DNA of 39,965 nucleotides, taken from Candidatus Omnitrophota bacterium (GTDB taxonomy: Bacteria > Omnitrophota > Gorgyraeia > Velamenicoccales > Velamenicoccaceae). The translations under genes were made by a program, and so were the position numbers. Below are positions 7,498-14,659 of the stretch, one piece after another (positions within the stretch are counted from its first letter, which is position 1; each line of letters begins with the position of its first letter). The stretch covers positions 1 to 39,965 of the forward strand of contig JAQUOM010000002.1 in assembly GCA_028717105.1 (NCBI GenBank). The letters run 5' to 3'. The notes under the pieces were generated by a model. It was not told the DNA's origin and did not search any database. It saw only the letters and a program-made list of their open reading frames with translations.

Positions 7498-7674
7498 TCA
7501 AATATTCAATCTCTCCTGCACAAGGCGAGCATAAACCCTGTTGATCCTGCCCGTCCTGAACCAACGCTCGATTGTTGCAACCTGGATATCCAGGATGCGC
7601 GATAGGTCGTATAACGTATAGTGCTTCTGCGCTTTTAATATTTGCACCCTCCGTATTAATTCAGGATCTCTCAT
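7498..7674 (-). CDS. Small helix-turn-helix protein (58 aa)
   Basis: A short gene runs from an ATG at 7674 to a TGA at 7498, with AAAGGT about 6 nt upstream of the start. The protein begins MRDPELIRRVQILK and continues YTLYDLSRILDIQVATIERW, a clear helix-turn-helix pattern: helix, turn at LDIQ, then recognition helix VATIERWFR. A basic tail, GRINRVYARLVQERL, follows. The size fits a one-domain DNA-binding protein. It starts 30 nt after the PII gene (7705-8043) and lies ahead of the second amtB, so it is probably cotranscribed with the first amtB-PII pair and may regulate the second. The function is inferred from the fold only. The family was not recognised beyond HTH. Confidence 0.72.
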   Translation of the reverse strand: MRDPELIRRVQILKAQKHYTLYDLSRILDIQVATIERWFRTGRINRVYARLVQERLNI

Positions 7675-7704
7675 GATGACCTTTGCCTTGCGCGCGACGG
7701 GCCG

Positions 7705-8043
7705 TCAGATAGCGCCCTCGCCCGTTTCTTTGGTGCGTATCCTCATGACATCCGAAACAGGCGAAACAAATATCTTGCCGTCTCCTATCTCACCCGTCTG
7801 GGCCGCCCTGGCGATGACCTCCACGAACCTCACCGCGTCGCCATCGCTCACCACCGTCTCGATCTTGATTTTCGGCAGGAGGTCCACTTTGTATTCCCTG
7901 CCGCGGAATTGTTCCATCAAACCTTTCTGACGCCCGTGCCCTTCGATACGCATTACCATTAATCCCGGCGCGCCGGCACTTTTCAGGGCTTCCACAACGT
8001 CTTCCAATTTCTCTACGCGGATCACTGCTTCAATTTTTTTCAT
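7705..8043 (-). CDS. PII signal transduction protein with intact T-loop Tyr51
   Basis: A 112-aa PII regulator paired with the amtB gene just upstream. The second of two adjacent ATG codons (8043) was chosen: it is 5 nt from GAGGTG, and it places the T-loop tyrosine at the standard position 51 (FRGREYKVDLLPK). The ATP-site stretch QTGEIGDGKIFV is present near residue 85. Uridylylation-type control is therefore possible here, in contrast to the second PII in this window. It probably blocks its partner Amt channel when nitrogen is sufficient. An early Ala-Pro-Gly stretch (AGAPGLMVM) replaces the usual AG-[IV]-x-G-[ML] segment, a mild divergence. The gene is followed by the small HTH gene. Confidence 0.92.
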   Translation of the reverse strand: MKKIEAVIRVEKLEDVVEALKSAGAPGLMVMRIEGHGRQKGLMEQFRGREYKVDLLPKIKIETVVSDGDAVRFVEVIARAAQTGEIGDGKIFVSPVSDVMRIRTKETGEGAI

Positions 8044-8117
8044 CATGGCACCTCTTGTGGCAGATCAAAGAGGACCGGCGGTACGCCGAAACCGGCGCGC
8101 CGCCGGCCTTTCCTCGA

Positions 8118-9494
8118 TTATTGATTTAGCGTAACAAAATTCGGGTATGCGGGCGTCCCGTGTTCCGGGATATCCAACCCCTTAATCTCTTCAGCCGGAG
8201 AAACACGGATGCCGAAGAGTTTGTCCATGGCCTTAAACGCCAAAAACCCCAGGCCAAAAGCCCATGCCACACAGACAGCCGCGCCGATCGCCTGCGCCAG
8301 CAACTGGCCGAAACCGCCGCCGTAAAACAATCCGCGCACGAACGGTTCGCTCGTCGTCGCTAGTCCATAAGTCCCATCCGCGAAGAGGCCGACGCTCAGC
8401 AAACCCCAAACACCATTGATCCCATGAACGCTGACCGCACCGACAGGATCATCGACGCCTCTGGCCTCCCAGAAATAAACACCCATAACAACCAGAAAAC
8501 CGGCGACAATGCCTATGACGACAGCAGCCCATGCCTCGATCCATGCGCAAGGCGCTGTGACAGCAACCAGGCCTGCCAGACAGCCGTTCAGCATCATGCC
8601 CACATCCCATTTCTTCGTGCGGGCAAAAACCAAAAGGATCGCCGTTGCCGCTCCGGCTGCTGCAGCCAGGTTCGTGTTGACAGCGATGACAGCAATACGC
8701 AGCTGATGCGCCGAAAACGTAGAGCCGGGATTAAACCCGAACCAGCCGAACCAGAGAATAAATGTTCCCAGGGCAGCCAGAGTAATGCTATGGCCTGGAA
8801 TCGCCTTGGGCTTCCCGTCTTTGCCGAATTTACCAAACCTGGGTCCCAGGACCATGGCGCCTGCCAATCCGACAAAACCGCCGATGGTATGGACAACGCC
8901 GGAACCGGCGAAATCCAGATGGCCCAAGCCAAGAGGCAGCTTGGAAAGCCACCCGCCGCCCCAGACCCAATGGCCATAGATAGGATAAATCAGCGCGCTC
9001 ACAATGAGACTGTATAGAAAATACGCGCCAAATTTTAAGCGCTCCGCTACGGCCCCCGAGACGATCGTCGCTGCCGTTCCCGCAAAAACCAGCTGCCAGA
9101 AAAACATGAGATATCGTCCGACATCATAATTATCGCCGTGCAAAAACCAGCCCGTCGTCCCAAACAGGCCCTTGTAATCCTGCCCCATCATGAGAGCAAA
9201 ACCAAAAGCCATGAAACATAACGATGCGACGACAAAATCAATGGTATTTTTAGCCATGAGGTTCGTCGCATTTTTGACGCGGCAAAAACCAGCCTCCACC
9301 ATCGCAAAGCCGGCTTGCATAAAAAATACAAGAAAACCGCATAGAAGCACCCATGCATAATCGACGGGGGCTGTCGGCGTTGCGGCAAGGGTCGCGGCCC
9401 CGCCCGGATCCGCCGCCCAAACGACAGGCGCAAACCCCAGCGCTGCCGCCGCCAGCCCAAAACCGCTTCGGACTATTTTCCATAATGTTTTCAT
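8118..9494 (-). CDS. amtB: Ammonium transporter, Amt family, with signal peptide
   Basis: A 458-aa ammonium channel. The ATG at 9494 was chosen because GGAGAGG precedes it by 8 nt and it opens a typical signal peptide (basic start, hydrophobic core, cleavage near VWAADPG). A longer frame to 9521 adds a hydrophilic leader. Pore histidines lie in GVVHTIGGFVGL and SVHGINGVWGLL. FAGTAATIVSGAVAERLKF and WFGWFGFNPGS are family hallmarks. The C-terminal tail after the last helix (FGIRVSPAEEIKGLD) is the PII-binding region. It follows a TorF-like porin by 59 nt and precedes a PII gene, forming porin-amtB-PII. The porin would pass ammonium or another nitrogen source through the outer membrane to this channel; that link is inference. 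Confidence 0.95.
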   Translation of the reverse strand: MKTLWKIVRSGFGLAAAALGFAPVVWAADPGGAATLAATPTAPVDYAWVLLCGFLVFFMQAGFAMVEAGFCRVKNATNLMAKNTIDFVVASLCFMAFGFALMMGQDYKGLFGTTGWFLHGDNYDVGRYLMFFWQLVFAGTAATIVSGAVAERLKFGAYFLYSLIVSALIYPIYGHWVWGGGWLSKLPLGLGHLDFAGSGVVHTIGGFVGLAGAMVLGPRFGKFGKDGKPKAIPGHSITLAALGTFILWFGWFGFNPGSTFSAHQLRIAVIAVNTNLAAAAGAATAILLVFARTKKWDVGMMLNGCLAGLVAVTAPCAWIEAWAAVVIGIVAGFLVVMGVYFWEARGVDDPVGAVSVHGINGVWGLLSVGLFADGTYGLATTSEPFVRGLFYGGGFGQLLAQAIGAAVCVAWAFGLGFLAFKAMDKLFGIRVSPAEEIKGLDIPEHGTPAYPNFVTLNQ

Positions 9495-9553
9495 GTGAAC
9501 CGCCTCTCCATCATTCATCATGTCTTCGGAATCAATGTTAAAACTCGATCTCC

Positions 9554-10333
9554 TTAAAACGTATACGCCAAACTGAATCCGCCCCAGAAACGCGATTTTT
9601 GAGCGCCGTCATCCGAAGCCGAAAGATCCGCAAAAGGGATCGTATAGTTCGCCTTGGGCTTGAACGAAAGGGATTTCATCAACGGGACCGTCAACCCTGC
9701 GCTCATGGTCGCCTGCCCTCCGTCTCCATTGATAAAGAGATGGTGGTTATACCCTGTGGTCACACCCAGGTCGAGCGAGATCCCGGGGTCCTTCATGACG
9801 ACCGTGCTATAGCCAAGCGCCAGCTCAAGATAATTCCCCGTACCGCCGCCGTTCTCCGTCGATCCGTAATCACGATAGAATTTCAGGCTGGTCGTGATGG
9901 GGATATCGGTCAACGGCAAGGTCGGACTTCCAATCCCTATATAGAATTCCCTGCTGTAACCGTTCGTCCCGGGAAAATCATAATAGGTATGGCCGATCGA
10001 GAGGCTGAACTTATCGAAGCTCTTGGTATAATCCACGATGAAATCCATCTCATCGGAATTAACCCCGTCCTCATTGTCTGCATCCCAGTTTGACCAGAAG
10101 CTGAAGGTCAACCCCTTATAGCTCATGTTAAAGGAAGGCTGGACAACGGGATCGCGGTCAAGCGTGAAACCCCTCCAGATATACTTCGAGTAAAAATCAA
10201 CGGCGCCTGAAGCCGTGATGCCGATTTTGGAAAATAACCCCTCCCCTTCTTCTGCGAATACACTACCCACACAAACCATCGCGAACAAACAACATAGAAC
10301 AAACCCGAACGATTTACGCATGCGCCGACTCAT
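9554..10333 (-). CDS. TorF-like putative outer-membrane porin
   Basis: A 259-aa exported beta-barrel protein. The ATG at 10333 follows AAGGA by 7 nt and opens a signal peptide ending near GSVFAEEG; another ATG at 10321 is possible. The mature start, SGAVDFYSKYIWRGFTLDRDPVVQ, resembles the TorF/Gcw_chp putative porin family, whose members begin with a similar SDY-RG-S pattern. Alternating hydrophobic residues run throughout, and the protein ends SLAYTF with a C-terminal Phe, the barrel-insertion signal. It heads the porin-amtB-PII operon behind an unusual 430-nt leader. Members of this family are often found next to amtB, as I recall, which supports a role in nitrogen uptake; the substrate is unproven. 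Confidence 0.8.
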   Translation of the reverse strand: MSRRMRKSFGFVLCCLFAMVCVGSVFAEEGEGLFSKIGITASGAVDFYSKYIWRGFTLDRDPVVQPSFNMSYKGLTFSFWSNWDADNEDGVNSDEMDFIVDYTKSFDKFSLSIGHTYYDFPGTNGYSREFYIGIGSPTLPLTDIPITTSLKFYRDYGSTENGGGTGNYLELALGYSTVVMKDPGISLDLGVTTGYNHHLFINGDGGQATMSAGLTVPLMKSLSFKPKANYTIPFADLSASDDGAQKSRFWGGFSLAYTF

Positions 10334-10402
10334 ATAAGCATCCTTTTTTGGCATATGATTTGTATTTTCAATTCTTAGTCAAGAGCACAGCCATGTGCCA
10401 AA

Positions 10403-10430
10403 TGATCCGCCCGCCACAAATCTCTGGCGG
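10403..10430 (-). repeat. Leader motif, copy 2
   Basis: The plus strand reads TGATCC, 2 nt, CCGCCACA, 6 nt, TGGCGG. The architecture is identical to copy 1 at 10613-10640, with only the 2-nt and 6-nt spacers differing. In the RNA it is a 6-bp CCGCCA/UGGCGG hairpin followed by GGAUCA, a short distance after terminator 2. Confidence 0.8.
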
Positions 10431-10453
10431 GTTGTTATCTCCGGACTAGTCCG

Positions 10454-10499
10454 GAAAAAACAAAACGTCCAAAAAGACTTCTTGGTCTCTTTGGACGTC
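10454..10499 (-). terminator. Leader terminator 2
   Basis: Arms 10465-10478 and 10485-10498 pair almost perfectly (ACGTCCAAAAAGAC with GTCTCTTTGGACGT, one mismatch). On the minus strand a run of mostly T follows (complement of 10454-10465). It is a strong intrinsic terminator placed about 120 nt before the porin start. Confidence 0.8.
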
Positions 10500-10612
10500 A
10501 ATATCCACTTATCGGCAACAACTGCCGCTATCTTTTAGGCCCTCACCGGCCCCGGGTCACTGCGGTATTTCTTTTTCGCAGTTATACCGCACATATATCT
10601 CATCCTTGGCAC

Positions 10613-10640
10613 TGATCCATCCGCCACAGAACGTTGGCGG
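10613..10640 (-). repeat. Leader motif, copy 1
   Basis: The plus strand reads TGATCC, 2 nt, CCGCCACA, 6 nt, TGGCGG, matching copy 2 at 10403-10430. Here the stem is lengthened by AT/AT. It lies after terminator 1, in the same relation to it as copy 2 has to terminator 2, so each terminator seems to be followed by one motif unit. Confidence 0.8.
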
Positions 10641-10696
10641 ATTTTGTTCGGACAATTAACTTACGTCAGCCATCGTTTCCGTAAGTTAAGTCCTCA

Positions 10697-10734
10697 CAAA
10701 AAAAGAGGCATCCTCCGACGGAGAACGCCTCTTT
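10697..10734 (-). terminator. Leader terminator 1
   Basis: Arms 10702-10709 and 10727-10734 (AAAGAGGC/GCCTCTTT) with an inner CTCC/GGAG stem make a strong hairpin. On the minus strand it runs into seven T (complement of 10698-10704). Only about 30 nt separate the predicted transcript start from the hairpin, so a short RNA of about 65 nt is possible. Confidence 0.82.
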
Positions 10735-10768
10735 GCTGCTTGACACACACACTGTGCCTTACAATGTA

Positions 10769-10796
10769 ACTATATCACATAACGGATGGATGTCAA
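10769..10796 (-). promoter_or_regulatory. Strong promoter of the porin-amtB-PII operon
   Basis: On the minus strand TTGACA (10791-10796) and TATAGT (10769-10774) are separated by 16 nt. It begins about 30 nt after the stop of the ABC-F gene and faces the structured leader. Confidence 0.8.
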
Positions 10797-10825
10797 GGTA
10801 TTCTGCGAAAATAGGCAATATTTTT

Positions 10826-12763
10826 TTAGGTCAGCTTCTTCTCCATCTCCCCGACCTCGGCATCGATCTGGCGACACCGTGATTCTATCTCCTTGAGCCG
10901 CTGGCCGTAGCCCCTGGCTTTGGCCTGGTTGGCATATGTCCGCGGATCGGCCAGGGCGCGCGCCTTGGCGTAACTTTCCAGCTCAAGGCCCTGTCTTTCC
11001 TTCTTCAATTTCTGGATATCATTGCCGATGGCCGTATTATGCGCTTTACGCCGGCGCTCTTCTTCCTTTTTGCGCTTTTCCTCTTCCCGGACCTTTTCAC
11101 GTTCCATCTGTAAAGGGCTCTTGCCGTGTTCGGTTTTAACCTTCTTGGGCTTTAGTTCAACGGACCCCTGTTCTCTCTTCTCAAGATAATAATCGAAATT
11201 ACCGAAAAACTTGCGCACGCAGGCCCCGGCCCCTTCTACGGCAGACACCTCATAGACGACATTGGCGGCTGAACGCACAAAATGGATATCATGGCTGATA
11301 AAAACCAATGTCCCCTGATAATGTTCAAGCGCGCGGATGAGGGCATCCACCGCATCGACATCCAGATGGGTCGTCGGTTCGTCCAAGAGAAGGAAATTCG
11401 GCGGATTGATGAGGAATTTCGCCAGGTTCAGGCGGCTTTTTTCGCCGCCCGATAAAATGCTCACTTTCTTATCTACGTCTTCGCCCGAAAAAAGAAATGC
11501 CCCCAGGATCGTTCGAAGGGTCTCCTGAGACATGGTGCCGGGGGCCGCGTTATAGGCCTCCTGCAAAACCGTATTTTCGGGATTCAGCGTATCCAGCCGC
11601 GTCTGTGAAAAATAGCCGATATCGACGTTGTGTCCGACGCGCCTGTCTCCGGCATCCATGGACACAACCCCGGCAAGGATCTTCAAGAGCGTTGATTTTC
11701 CCGCGCCGTTCTCGCCGGCCAGCACCGCTTTTTCTCCGCGCTCGATCTCAAAATCCATGTTCTGATAAACACGAATATCGCCATAAGATTTTGAAACCTT
11801 CTCTAAAGCGATCACGCGGTGGCCGCTTGGGCGCGTCTGAGGAAAATGAAAAAAACGGATGCTTTCGCGCACATCGGGCGGCAAGACGATCTCTTCCATG
11901 CGCTCTATCGTCTTGCGCTTATTACGTACAGCCGCCGCTTTATTGGGCTGCGCATGGAAACGTGAAATGAACTGGTCGAGCTGTTTGCGCTTCTTCTCCT
12001 GCTGCTCAAAACGCCTCTCCAAGGTCAAACGCCGCTCTTCACGCATCTGCTCATAATGTTCATAGCTGCCCGTGACTTTTGCGATCTGGCCGTGCTCAAG
12101 GACGAGCGTCTCATTCGTAACCTCTTTCAAAAACGACTTGTCGTGAGAAATCATGAGAAACGTCCCTTTGTAGCCGGCCAGATAGCTCTTGAGCCACAAT
12201 GCGGCATTCAAATCCAGGTAGTTCGTCGGTTCATCCAGAAGCAAGATGTCGTAAGGCAAAACCAGGAGCTTTGCCAAAAGGACACGCATCTGCCAACCGC
12301 CGCTCATCTGGGCGATAGGCCTGTGGAAATCCTTTTCCTTGAACCCCAGGCCCATGAGCACTTTTTCCGCCTTATGTTCAAGTTCGAAATATCCGAGGAT
12401 ATCGAGCTCGTGAAGGATCTCGCCGTAACGGTAGGAAGCAGCCTGTTCTGCGTGCTCCAGCTCCTCTTTCTCCCTCAACAACTTCTGGATCCCCTCATCG
12501 CCGCGCGTCAATTCGTCTAAGACCGTACGTTCGGAATGGAAACTCGACTCCTGCGGCAAATACCCCATACGCACGCCCTTTTGGACCTGGATCGTGCCTG
12601 CGGACGGTTCGATATCGCCCAGGAGCAAATGGAAAAACGTGCTCTTGCCGGCGCCGTTAGGGCCGACCATGCCGGTCTTTTCTCCGCGATTGATATTGAG
12701 CGAGATCCCCTCGAAAAGGGTCCTCTTGCCGTACGTTTTGGAAAGGTTATTAATGAAAATCAT
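10826..12763 (-). CDS. ABC-F family ATPase (ribosome-associated type)
   Basis: A 645-aa soluble protein with two ABC ATPase domains and no membrane helix, the layout of ABC-F translation factors that act at the ribosomal E site. Domain 1 has Walker A GPNGAGKST (residues 34-42), signature MSGGWQMR and Walker B ILLLDEPTNYLD. Domain 2 has GENGAGKST, LSGGEKSR and FLLLDEPTTHLD. A charged linker (about 235-310) joins them, and the last 100 residues are a lysine- and glutamate-rich coiled coil, as in YheS/Uup/YdiF-like members. The subfamily is not decided, so a housekeeping or an antibiotic-protection role are both open. The start at 12763 has no clear ribosome site, because a dispersed repeat abuts it. 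Confidence 0.92.
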   Translation of the reverse strand: MIFINNLSKTYGKRTLFEGISLNINRGEKTGMVGPNGAGKSTFFHLLLGDIEPSAGTIQVQKGVRMGYLPQESSFHSERTVLDELTRGDEGIQKLLREKEELEHAEQAASYRYGEILHELDILGYFELEHKAEKVLMGLGFKEKDFHRPIAQMSGGWQMRVLLAKLLVLPYDILLLDEPTNYLDLNAALWLKSYLAGYKGTFLMISHDKSFLKEVTNETLVLEHGQIAKVTGSYEHYEQMREERRLTLERRFEQQEKKRKQLDQFISRFHAQPNKAAAVRNKRKTIERMEEIVLPPDVRESIRFFHFPQTRPSGHRVIALEKVSKSYGDIRVYQNMDFEIERGEKAVLAGENGAGKSTLLKILAGVVSMDAGDRRVGHNVDIGYFSQTRLDTLNPENTVLQEAYNAAPGTMSQETLRTILGAFLFSGEDVDKKVSILSGGEKSRLNLAKFLINPPNFLLLDEPTTHLDVDAVDALIRALEHYQGTLVFISHDIHFVRSAANVVYEVSAVEGAGACVRKFFGNFDYYLEKREQGSVELKPKKVKTEHGKSPLQMEREKVREEEKRKKEEERRRKAHNTAIGNDIQKLKKERQGLELESYAKARALADPRTYANQAKARGYGQRLKEIESRCRQIDAEVGEMEKKLT

Positions 12764-12764
12764 A

Positions 12765-12895
12765 ATTACGAGTCACCATATCACTCGTCACCCGTTAAAT
12801 TTCCAACAACCAATCATCAATGACCAATCAAAAAACAAATAACCAAGAAACAAATTGGATATTTAAGAATTGGGGCTTCATTGGACATGGGTCAT
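12765..12895 (-). repeat. Dispersed intergenic spacer repeat, copy B
   Basis: The element fills the gap between the HtpX-like and ABC-F genes. It shares long blocks with copy A (1095-1222), including CACTCGTCACCCGT, ACCAATCA and AAACAAATTGGA on the plus strand, in the same order. It ends within a few bases of the ABC-F start codon. No coding potential is seen. Confidence 0.75.
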
Positions 12896-12920
12896 CGTCT
12901 TGTGTACTGTGTCTTGGTGT

Positions 12921-13889
12921 CTATTTTTTGTACGTCGATAGAATTTTGATCCGTTTGAGCATGTTCGGATGTGTGCTCATGAGCTCCATCAGCTTGTCTC
13001 CGATCGTCAACCGAATGCTCCGGCGGCGGATCGCATCCATTTCCGCGGCATCGATCGTACCGGACCGGTCCAGATCCAGCTGGCGGATCTCCGTGATCTC
13101 TTTGGATGCGCGCGACGGGTCGTTGAGAAAGAATGCTTTTAAGCCCTCAACGTCCCTGACGGCATCTTTGTCCGAACGCGCGGCGCCATAGACGAGTTTA
13201 TACAAAGCGCTGGCGAGCTTGTCCGGAGGATTCCCTAAAGCCACGGACCCTTTGTCCGCGAAATACTCACGGATACGCGAAGCATAAAGGACAAGCAGGT
13301 TGGTCACAAAATAAAACAGCAGGGCCGCCAGGCCGATCAGGGCCGTGTTGGCGGACGAATTGTCCCGGCGCCGGCCGCCGCCGCCCCAAAAAAGAAAATA
13401 CCAGGCGATGCGATACAGGACCATCGGGATGACCGATAAAACCGTGATCGTCAGGACATCACGGTTCTTGATATGGCTCAACTCATGGCCCAAGACCGCG
13501 CGCAGCTCTTCTTCGTTGAGCAGCCCCAGGATCCCATCCGTAACGCAAACCCGGCTGTCCGCCATCCATCGGCCGAAAGCGAAAGCATTCGGCAAACCCA
13601 CGTGCGCGATCCCGACTTTCGGCTTGGGGATCCCTGCCCGCCGCGCCAGTTCTTCCGTCATCTGATGAAGCGCCGGATACCTGTTTTTGTCCACATATTC
13701 GATACGCATGGACCATTCCACCAGTTTCGGCCCCACCATATACTGGATCGCCATGAGCACCAAAGCAATCCCCAGATAGAAATAAAAATTATCCATTCCC
13801 ATGCTCGTGCCGATCATGGTTACGATCATATACACGATGCCGAAAAGGGCCGCAAGCAAAAGATACATTCTCATTTTTAAGCTAAACAT
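12921..13889 (-). CDS. HtpX-like M48 zinc metalloprotease with C-terminal EF-hand
   Basis: A 322-aa membrane protease related to HtpX, which degrades damaged membrane proteins. The ATG at 13889 was chosen because AAGGAGGTGCC stands directly before it. Two helices lie at about residues 8-50, the zinc motif is HELSH (135-139), and a second helix pair is at about 146-205. Glu208 in REYFADKGS is the third zinc ligand. Near the C-terminus, residues 272-283 match a canonical EF-hand calcium loop (DLDRSGTIDAAE) with Asp272, Asp274, Ser276, Asp280 and Glu283 in place, flanked by helical stretches. Standard HtpX, as far as I know, lacks this, so the protease may be calcium-modulated; that is inference. 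It is followed by the ABC-F gene, separated by a repeat. Confidence 0.9.
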   Translation of the reverse strand: MFSLKMRMYLLLAALFGIVYMIVTMIGTSMGMDNFYFYLGIALVLMAIQYMVGPKLVEWSMRIEYVDKNRYPALHQMTEELARRAGIPKPKVGIAHVGLPNAFAFGRWMADSRVCVTDGILGLLNEEELRAVLGHELSHIKNRDVLTITVLSVIPMVLYRIAWYFLFWGGGGRRRDNSSANTALIGLAALLFYFVTNLLVLYASRIREYFADKGSVALGNPPDKLASALYKLVYGAARSDKDAVRDVEGLKAFFLNDPSRASKEITEIRQLDLDRSGTIDAAEMDAIRRRSIRLTIGDKLMELMSTHPNMLKRIKILSTYKK

Positions 13890-13911
13890 GGCACCTCCTT
13901 GAATGAATGTC

Positions 13912-14035
13912 AAATTCCTAATGCCGGATGTCTAATAAATGTCTGATTTTCCAATATCGCAAAAAATCTTTGGTCATTGGATATTGAAATTTTATTCGTC
14001 ATTAGGATTTAGAAATTAAACATTTCGTCTTGTGA
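13912..14035. repeat. AT-rich spacer element, possible relative of copies A and B
   Basis: The gap between the divergent HtpX-like and hemerythrin genes holds words such as GGTCATTGGATATTG, GTCATTAGGATTTAG and CTAATGCCGGATGTCTAAT. They echo the composition and style of copies A and B but do not align as well. It must also hold the promoters of both genes; none is convincing by eye. Confidence 0.4.
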
Positions 14036-14119
14036 CTGTCTATTATACCATCCACCTTTATATTGACAATCCCCCCACCCATGGCTAATATAACACCAGA
14101 GAGAGAAAGGAAATATTTT

Positions 14120-14659
14120 ATGCTACCCGCTGGTCCTTTAATGAAAGAACACAGGCTGATTGAAAAAATGATCGAAATCCTGAAATCAGGAGTCGTCCGG
14201 ATACAGGAAACCGGACGATTCAATCCGTCTTTTATCGAAAAGACCGTCGATTTCTTCAGGATCTATGCGGACCGCACTCACCACGGCAAAGAAGAAGATA
14301 TCCTCTTCAAGGCGTTGGCGCAAAAAAAAATGAGCGCGCCGCTCGCAACGATCATGGAAGAGCTCATCCGGGAACACGTCTTTGCGCGCGACAAAGTCCA
14401 CAGCCTTGAAGAAGCGGCGCAGAGGTTCGCGAATGACAAAACGGCCCTCAAAGACGTCGCCGAAAATATCCGGACCCTGACGTCATTTTATCCGGCCCAC
14501 ATCCAGAAAGAAGACAAAAAGTTCTTTTTGCCTGCCATGGACTACCTCACCGATAAGGAAAAAAATGAGATGCTTGGAGATTTCGAACAATTCGACCGCA
14601 AGATGATCCACGAAAAATATGCGCAAGCGATCGAAAACTTCCCGGAAGCCGCCTCATGA
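14120..14659 (+). CDS. Hemerythrin-like HHE domain protein
   Basis: A 179-aa four-helix protein that probably binds a di-iron site and senses or buffers oxygen, or protects against it. The ATG at 14120 follows AAAGGA by 8 nt; a longer frame begins at 14063 with no such site. Candidate iron ligands are His11, His54 (in THHGKEED), Glu58, His86 (REHVFARD), His127 and Glu131 (HIQKEDKKFF), in the spacing of hemerythrin-like HHE proteins. The stop overlaps the start of the next gene by 4 nt (ATGA), so the two are translationally coupled. With the neelaredoxin nearby it suggests an anaerobe that meets oxygen. Its exact role (sensor or scavenger) cannot be read. Confidence 0.87.
   Translation: MLPAGPLMKEHRLIEKMIEILKSGVVRIQETGRFNPSFIEKTVDFFRIYADRTHHGKEEDILFKALAQKKMSAPLATIMEELIREHVFARDKVHSLEEAAQRFANDKTALKDVAENIRTLTSFYPAHIQKEDKKFFLPAMDYLTDKEKNEMLGDFEQFDRKMIHEKYAQAIENFPEAAS

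Larger units (their letters stand above)
10334..10765 (-). ncRNA. Long structured 5' leader of the porin-amtB-PII operon
   Basis: The stretch between the promoter at 10769-10796 and the porin start has no gene but holds at least eight hairpins in transcript order. They are: terminator 1 (10697-10734); a TTAACTTACG/CGTAAGTTAA stem; a CCGCCA hairpin (10621-10640); a GCGGTAT/ATACCGC stem; a CGGCA/TGCCG stem; terminator 2 (10454-10499); a TCCGGA palindrome (10440-10455); and a second CCGCCA hairpin (10411-10430). Two full intrinsic terminators ahead of the first gene mean that expression must depend on readthrough or antitermination, or that the terminators end separate small RNAs. I do not recognise it as a known riboswitch class. 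Nitrogen-responsive control is inferred from the genes downstream. Confidence 0.6.

Noticed and set aside
10384..10402. Sigma-54 promoter (TGGCAC ... TGTGC on the minus strand) before the porin
   Set aside because: The GG-GC spacing is 11 rather than 10 nt and the -12 element is poor. The GCACA/TGTGC pair is a small hairpin.
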